Assembly: GCF_030272615.1 (NCBI RefSeq)
Contig: NC_081409.1
Location: forward strand, 24,820,406 to 24,884,405
DNA from: Cryptomeria japonica
Lineage: Eukaryota; Streptophyta; Pinopsida; Cupressales; Cupressaceae
Length of the DNA stretch: 64,000 bases
Reading direction: 5' to 3'
Shown here one piece after another: positions 58,481-64,000 of the stretch. A program made the position numbers and the translations under genes. The stretch's first letter is position 1. Each line of letters starts with the position of its first letter. The notes beneath the pieces were generated by a model, which had not been told where the DNA came from, ran no database searches, and was given only the letters and a program-made list of their open reading frames with translations.

Positions 58481-59990
58481 AGTGATTGTTAGGTCTTCCA
58501 TTCCTAACAATTCTGATCACTGGCAAGTTTTTGATAGTGATAAGAAGATTATTAACTTTTTGAGGGAAGAGGCAGAGTTTTCAAATACCAACCAAGAGAA
58601 GCTTAAGCAATAGTATGATGATTAGGTCATAAAGCTGAAAACAAACAAGCTAACTAAGGGTTTGGTCACATTGGAGTCAATTTTCAATGAGGATGATCAA
58701 GTGAAAAAAGAAAAATCCAGTTTGCAAATCAAGGAGGAACATTATGAAAATGTTGACATTTTCAAGGATAAGATGTTAAAGCTTGGCAAGGTGTGTACTT
58801 TAGAGGAAAGGCATGCATTTGTTTTACTATGCCAAGAGTTTAGTGATATATTTGCTTAGCAATATTCTGATTTAAAAGGCTTCGACCCTAGTATTTCCCA
58901 ACATACCATAGAGCTCGAGCCAAATGCTAAACCTGTGAGGCAAAAATAGAGGCCTCTTAATCCAAGGCTTAAGCTGCTTATGGTCAAATAACTTAATAAA
59001 CTCATTCAGAGCAGCATCATTTTTCCTATTAAACACACCTCTTGGATGTCAAACCTTGTCCCAGTTAGGAAAAAGAATGATGAAATCAGACTTTGTGTTG
59101 ATTTTTGAGATCTCAATAGAGCCTCATTGAAGTATAGATATCCACTGCCCTCTATGGAGCAAATTCTGCAAGTTGTTGGAGGTTCTGAGAGATTCTCCTT
59201 GCTATATGGTTTTTCAAGTTATAACCAAGCTTTAGTGAAGGATGAAGATCAATTTAAGACAACATTTACAACTAAATAGGACACTATGGCATATAAAAAG
59301 ATGCCATTTGGTTTGTCAAATGTTGGTGCCACTTTTCACTGTGCTATGGATATGGCATTTCATGGTTTGATTTATAAATTTGTACTTGTTTATTTGGATG
59401 ATATCACTGTTTATTCTAGAGATTCAGTTGAACACCTAGCTCACCTAAAGAAAATTTTTGAGAGGTGTAGAGATTATGGTATATCTCTTAACCCAAAGAA
59501 ATATGTGTTTTCTATTCATGATGGTAATCTCCTGGGCTATGTGGTGTCAAAAGAGGGTATTACTATTGATCCGGAGAGGGTAAGTGTTATTCTTTCCTTA
59601 CCTCTACCAGTACACAAGAAGGGCTTGCAAAGCTTCTTGGGTAGGATTAATTTTGTTAGGAGGTTTATTCCAGATATTGCAGAATTATTAAAACCTCTAA
59701 CTTCTATATTGAAAAAAGATATTCCTTTCAGGTGGTCTAAGGATGGGAGGGGGAATTTTGAGCTTATAAAAGAGGCACTTGCAGCTGCTCCTACTTTGCT
59801 AAACCCAAATTTCTTAAAAGAAATTATTTTGTATGCTTATGGCAGTATTGATAGCATCTCAGCTATGTTGGTTCAAGAAATGAGCATGGTTTGGAGCAGC
59901 CTTTGGCCTTTTTCAGTCAAGGCCTTAAGGATTATGAGGAGAAATATTCTTTTGTTGAAAAACATGTTCTTGTTGTTGTTAGGAGTTTGA
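58481..59990 (+). pseudogene. Gypsy reverse transcriptase
   Basis: After a linker (58481-58860, with the usual acidic ERHAFVLLCQEFSDIFA before the RT), the RT reads LVPVRKKNDEIRLCVDF (59057), KMPFGLSNVGATF (59298), and the catalytic VYLDDITVYSR with YLDD at 59391-59402. It continues with GYVVSKEGI and FLGRINFVRRFIPD (59635). In-frame stops at 58858, 58948, 58990, 59107 and 59278 fit C-to-T decay. The frame breaks near 59890 at the start of the RNase H region. YLDD is intact but the gene is dead. Confidence 0.88.
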
Positions 59991-60346
59991 AAAAGTTTAA
60001 GTATATGCTATCTAACAATAGGATTAAGTTGATGGTTGCTCACCCCTCAGTTAAAGAGTTTTTACTCATCAAAGACTTAAATGATAAGAGGGCTGGTTGG
60101 GTGACTAAGGTGATGGAATTTGATGTTGATATTAAGGTCGCCAAGCTAGTTAGAGGTAAGGGACTATGTGAGCAGCTTGTTGATCACACAAATAGTAGTG
60201 AAGAGGATGAGGAGAAGGCTGTTTTGGCCCTCCAAGACGAAGAACAAGTAGCTATTCATGTTCCTCCTATTAGTTGGGTACAAGAGATGACTCATTTCTT
60301 GCTGACCGGTGAGTGTCCTCATGGATTTAGTAAGTCAAGAAGAAGG
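59891..60346 (+). pseudogene. Gypsy RNase H (RT-linked) and linker
   Basis: In the next frame it continues QPLAFFSQGLKDYEEKYSF, FKYMLSNNRIKLMVAHPS and WVTKVMEFDVDIKV, the RNase H-like region that follows RT in Gypsy elements. It continues with an acidic linker (NSSEEDEEK) and WVQEMTHFLLTGECP. It is cut at 60346 by the LTR element that starts at 60347, so the integrase lies beyond that insertion, outside the window. Confidence 0.85.
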
Positions 60347-61962
60347 TGTAGTCACATAAATCTGTCCACTTAATTAAATGAATACTTAGTATTTATTTGA
60401 TTATTTAACCATCAATTAATGAATTAAGTAAATTAATATTTAATTAATTCATCTTAACCCTCTTCTCCTATTAATTAAATAAATTATTCAATTTATTTGA
60501 TTTAATTCACTTAACCAAATTTAGACCTGATGCCCTCCTAAATGGCACAAGATTAGTCTAAGATCAATCAACACAAAACACACAAAACATTAGTGTTAGT
60601 CAATCGAAAACTAATCTAAAAAGGCATACCAAAAGAGAGACTATAAGCATGCAAGCATATTTAACTATCAAAGCAAACATGATGAGGCATCTCCGAATAC
60701 CTCCTAACATACTCTTAGTTCCTTCTCCCTTGTTCCTCTCCTCTCCAAGTTCCAAAATAGTGTAGCTCTCAGCAACTTTTTGCACTATGGATGCTTATGG
60801 AGGATTGAGATTTATAGAATAGCTCTAAATATGAAATGAAAAGCTATTTTAATGCTAAAATGAAGTATTTTAACCAAAAAGACAAGATTTAGTTATGCTA
60901 TGCTAAAATGCTCTCTAAAATGGCTATAGTCTAAATGCTTACAAGTTTTCAGGATCTGGATTATGAAGGAATGGGCTCTATTTATAGGAAAAATGGAGCA
61001 ATGGATGGCCAGGATTGAATGGTTTAATCAAGGGTCAAGCTTGAAAGTTGGGAATCCATGTGCACAATTGGCACCAATAAAATAGTGACAAGTGTCAACA
61101 CAGGATTGGGTTGAAAGAAGAGGTTGGAGGCATTAAAGGCCTGAGAAGACCTCATGGTTATCTAAAGGCTAAGGGTCAAGCCTAAATTAGGATTACCCAC
61201 TGGATTAGGAGTTAATCCAAGGATAAACCTTTGTGCAAATGATTAAGAGATAATCATGGTCAAAGTATTAAATGCTTGATGAGACCTTTGTGGTTGGATA
61301 GAGGTTGAGTCAAACAAATGTTTTAACCATGTGGGAGGGTTGAATTAACCATTAATGGTTATTGGAGACTTTGGGGAATTAAGTGGTTGAAAGTTGGAAG
61401 CCTTTAATGGTTTTCAAAGACTTTGGGGTTTTTGGTGGTTGAAGGTTGAAAACCTTCAATGGTTATCCAAGACTTTGGGCCATTTGAGAAGTGACTCCAT
61501 TTTGCTTAGGAATGTGACAATATTTAGGGGATGGATTAGGCTAATTAGGAAGGGGTTAGAAGAATCTAGAAGGGGATTAGATTTTGCAAGTGGATTTGGT
61601 GGGTGAGGGAAAATAGGATTTTATTAAAATAAAAATTCATTTATTTCAAATATGTGTGCAAGTTGCATTTGTAGGAAAATGCAAGTGGGGGAAGTTTTTA
61701 AAATGATTTAAATAAATGTTAATTTATTTAAAAGAGGAATAGGGGGATTTTAATTAAATAAATTGATTTTATTTATTTAATTGATTTGTATTTGGTTTAA
61801 TAATTTAATTAAAATAAATTGAATAATTTATTTAATTAATAGAAGAATGTTTGGGGATGAATTAATTAAATATTAATTTAATTAACTGGTGGCTAGTGGA
61901 TTTTTAATCAAATAAATACGAAATATTCATTTAATTAAAATGGACAGATTTATGTGACTACA
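60347..61962 (-). repeat. LTR of third element, with inverted ends
   Basis: It starts TGTAGTCACATAAATC and ends in its reverse complement (GATTTATGTGACTACA). The match is perfect for 22 bases, and similarity continues inward for roughly 190 bases through AT-rich TTAATTAAAT-type DNA. The other LTRs of the group have no such inverted ends. No coding frame is supported between 60374 and 61962. Confidence 0.65.
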
Positions 61963-61971
61963 TTTGCCCCT

Positions 61972-62007
61972 CTTTGAGACGGTGCAGTTTATCGCATCGT
62001 TTCAAAG
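61972..62007 (+). other. Conserved hairpin beside polypurine tract (third element)
   Basis: The arms CTTTGAGACGGTGC and GCATCGTTTCAAAG pair over 14 positions with two G-U wobbles as plus-strand RNA; the loop is AGTTTATC. Confidence 0.7.
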
Positions 62008-62258
62008 AAAGAAAAACTGGTGTGAAGAAATGCTCCATTAAAATGTTAATTTAATGGGTGGTATGCCCCCTCGAGAGATGGGCCGAAAAATTTTGAAAAA
62101 TCGGGCGATCTCTCGAAAAAGAATGAAAATTGGCAGGGTGGTGGAATAGAAGAAATTAGGTATACTGGGGAAAAATAGAAGAAATTGGGGGAAACATGGA
62201 GAAATGGGGGGCTCGGGAAGTTCACGGGGACCACGGCGATGAGCAGGGCGAAGTTACG

Positions 62259-62280
62259 GTGACGTCGGGGGGTATAAATG
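62259..62280 (+). promoter_or_regulatory. Promoter of the plant mobile domain gene
   Basis: A TATA box (TATAAAT, 62273-62279) lies about 100 bases before ATG 62376, with a TGACGTC element (62260-62266) just upstream, a typical bZIP binding core in plants (established knowledge). This fits a start of transcription near 62305. The local GC content is higher than in the flanking LTR. Confidence 0.55.
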
Positions 62281-62375
62281 GGGTGAAAGGGGTGAAAATA
62301 GGATCATTTGTGACCACGACCAGTTGAAAACTATAGCTCTGACAGTGACATTTGGAAGAGCAAGGAGGAGCGACG

Positions 62376-62450
62376 ATGCCGTTTCCGATCACCGAGCACC
62401 GATTTGAGCGAGTCCGCCGGTACCAGCGCCCAACCGACTATGGACCAGCG
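62376..62450 (+). CDS. Plant mobile domain protein, exon 1
   Basis: The ATG opens 25 codons (MPFPITEHRFERVRRYQR, then PTDYGPA) that end at a donor GCG/GTACGC. The phase (0) agrees with the acceptor at 63201. The start is chosen because it follows a TATA box at a normal distance and its frame is broken just after the donor. The N-terminus is basic. This exon is inferred from splice signals and reading frame; no transcript evidence is available. Confidence 0.55.
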
Positions 62451-63201
62451 GTACGCAAATTCGAAAACTCACTTTTCATGCATTTTTAATACGTTTTTAG
62501 CTGAGTCCAAGTCAAGTCGGAGCAAGAGCGCTGGAACTAGGTTTTTAGCGCTTTTGCTCCATGAATTAGCGCTATTGTGCCGCAATAGCGCTTTTGTAGG
62601 TTAGTTTTAGCGCTTTTGAGTTTATTTAGCGCTTTTGTAGGCAAGTTTGAGCGCTTTTGATAAATTAGCACTACGGTAGGGTCAATTGAGCGCTATTGAT
62701 GTGTAGTAGCGCTATTGCATAGCGGTTTTAGCGCTTTTGATTAATTAGCGCTATGGCGTAGTTAATTGAGCGCTATTGCCAGGAATAGCGCTATGGTGTA
62801 GCTGTTTGAGCGCTTTTGTTTTGGTAGCGCTATTGTAGGTCTTGTTGAGCGCTATTGATGTTGTTGTAGCGCTATTGTTCCGAATGAGCGCTTTTGTAGG
62901 TTAAATAGCGCTTTTGCTTTAGGATAACAAGATGCCCCAGTTTCAGACAAAATAAAACTCCGGATGCCTAACGATTGATGGATGGTGAGGTGAAGTGGGA
63001 GTTGTTTTGAACCATAGCAGCCCGATGAGACTTAGGTCATTTGTTAGGAGAAATGCCTGTTGAAGTCTAGGCGGCCATGATTGCTTACTTGTTGAGACTC
63101 GAAGATACTTGATCAAAGTATCTGATGATAGTCTAGGTTTAAACTTAAGAAAGTTTGATAACAAAACAACTGATGGTGGTTTGATGAATGTTTATGTGCA
63201 G
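62451..63201 (+). other. Intron of plant mobile domain gene, holding AGCGCT array
   Basis: It is bounded by GTACGC and TTTATGTGCAG and contains stops in every plus frame. Its middle (62527-62912) is the AGCGCT repeat. The remainder (62920-63200) is ordinary sequence. Confidence 0.5.
62527..62912 (+). repeat. Array of 19 AGCGCT motifs, about 20-base spacing
   Basis: Nineteen exact AGCGCT words occur at 62527, 62547, 62568, 62587, 62609, 62628, 62650, 62689, 62708, 62730, 62747, 62769, 62787, 62809, 62826, 62848, 62868, 62887 and 62907. Two degenerate ones lie at 62667 and 62721. Nearly all read AGCGCT(T/A)TTG or AGCGCTATGG in the same direction. Spacings alternate near 22 and 17-19, giving a dimeric period of about 40. 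Confidence 0.9.
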
Positions 63202-64000
63202 GAGGATCTACGCGTGTTGCAGTTACGCGAGCGCCACCCCGCGACACAGGGGTTGCGAGATCGTTTGACTCAGATCGAGATAGATTGTATTGCGGCTACT
63301 GGGCTCTATGAGGTGATGCATATGCCCGTGATTCGGATGAATCACGGTCTGATTACAGCATTAGCAGAGCGATGGCACAGTGAGACATGCACGTTCCATC
63401 TGGCTCAGGGCGAGATGACGGTGACTTTGGAGGACGTGTGGCATATTCTTCGGATTCCGATTCGAGGGCAGCTGGTGACATATGATCGATCTTGGGGGAC
63501 GGTGTCCTGTCAGCGGATATTTGATGAGGATGTATACATCGATGATGGCTCGATCGCATGGGAGGATATAGCGGCACTATATGAGCCCCTTCCAGTAGTA
63601 TTGGCAGGGATCGTGGGAGGACTTCTGTGTCCAGACAGGCGGTCACATGGATTGGCGGTCGGATGGGGACAAGTGATTGAGATGATGGTGACAGAGGGGA
63701 CCCGATATGCCTGGGGGTCGTGCGTGCTAGTGCACATGTACCAGGAGTTACACGAGGTAGTGTACCGGGGGAGAGGTTCGCTTGCAGTAGGCATGACGCT
63801 GCTGCATGTGTGGGCATGGGAGCATCTACCAGTGACTCGACCAGTGAGTCTGAGATTCCGAGCCGTGGACCAGCCCTATATGTTCATGTATAGTGGTATG
63901 ATGAGCCAGCCCCACTTGGGGAAGCTAGAGTGGTGGCGGCGAGCATTAGATGATTTGGATGCAGTGATCTGGCAGCCATACTTGGAGTGTGAGCCATGGG
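63202..64000 (+). CDS. Plant mobile domain (PMD) protein, exon 2, runs off window
   Basis: The frame is open for 266 codons to the window edge. After a short lead (EDLRVLQLRERHP) it shows the PMD signature: LITALAERWHSETCTFHL, GEMTVTLEDVWHILRIPI (63412-63465), VIEMMVTEGTRYAWGS, and ALLHVWAWEHLP-like residues (63790-63830). PMD occurs in plant host proteins (MAIN/MAIL type) and in many plant transposons (established knowledge); its biochemical role in transposons is unsettled. If the splice at 63201 is not used, an in-frame ATG at 63184 could start the protein. It lies on the strand opposite to the inferred polarity of the LTR element that carries it. No stop or frameshift is seen, so this is the best preserved gene in the window. 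Confidence 0.85.

Larger units (their letters stand above)
60347..64000 (-). mobile_element. Third nested LTR element (left part only)
   Basis: The left LTR (60347-61962) is followed by the same layout as copies 1 and 2: a purine tract on minus (reverse complement of TTTGCCCCTCTTTGA), a hairpin (61972-62007), and TATGCCCCCTCGAGAGA (62060). It therefore belongs to the same group, with minus polarity inferred. It is inserted in the Gypsy pol. Its right end lies outside the window. Unlike copies 1 and 2 it carries a plus-strand plant mobile domain gene. Confidence 0.7.

Noticed and set aside
60600..60785. A 61-codon minus frame inside the third LTR
   Set aside because: Short, no domain, and in LTR DNA.
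62527..62912. AGCGCT array read as coding repeats
   Set aside because: Spacings are not multiples of three and stops occur in all plus frames.
63353..63817. Minus-strand frames of 154 and 94 codons
   Set aside because: They are shadows of the plant mobile domain exon on plus, which is open further and has family motifs.

Overview
The window looks like intergenic DNA of a large-genome seed plant, probably a gymnosperm of the conifer type (inference, from the density and nesting of LTR retrotransposons and the intron-bearing element genes). I see no ordinary host gene. Nearly everything is transposable elements inserted into one another, at different stages of decay. Most broken reading frames carry TAA, TAG or TGA where CAA, CAG or CGA would fit, as expected from C-to-T decay of methylated DNA.

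Layout, left to right. 1-1100: end of one LTR element and its LTR. 1204-3990: a long decayed reading frame of unrecognised type, followed by a polypurine tract and LTR (4216-5157). 5800-22007: one minus-strand LTR (LTR-A) split by a 12.5-kb non-autonomous LTR element (6556-19103, target duplication CAACC). That element in turn holds a small Copia-type element (7834-10617, duplication GAGGG) and a solo LTR (15867-17381). 22032-25690: a second minus-strand LTR (LTR-B) with a Copia pol remnant. 26085-60346: a Ty3/Gypsy element with its LTR, gag, protease, an extra RNase H upstream of the RT, and the RT.

The Gypsy gag is cut inside its zinc knuckle by a DNA transposon of 26.8 kb (29992-56746). 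This has inverted GGGTA... ends and an ACAT duplication. After subtracting three later insertions (an intact-length Copia element at 32607-39263, a solo LTR at 39801-40829, and a 9.9-kb LTR element at 44316-54214) the DNA transposon is about 9.2 kb. It carries a plus-strand transposase-like gene (40872-42813) whose motifs resemble a family I know from animals, a minus-strand multi-exon accessory gene (56347 to 43821), and GCGTACG-type repeats near both ends. This is the best candidate for an undescribed system.

At the right edge (60347 onward) a third LTR element of the same kind as those at 6556 and 44316 begins. Inside it, antisense to the element's inferred polarity, is a plus-strand gene with its own TATA box and intron. 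It encodes a plant mobile domain protein (62376-64000, running off the window), and its intron holds a 19-copy AGCGCT array.

The three related LTR elements share a hairpin next to the polypurine tract whose arms change in compensating pairs. All calls come from reading the sequence; no alignment or database search was run.
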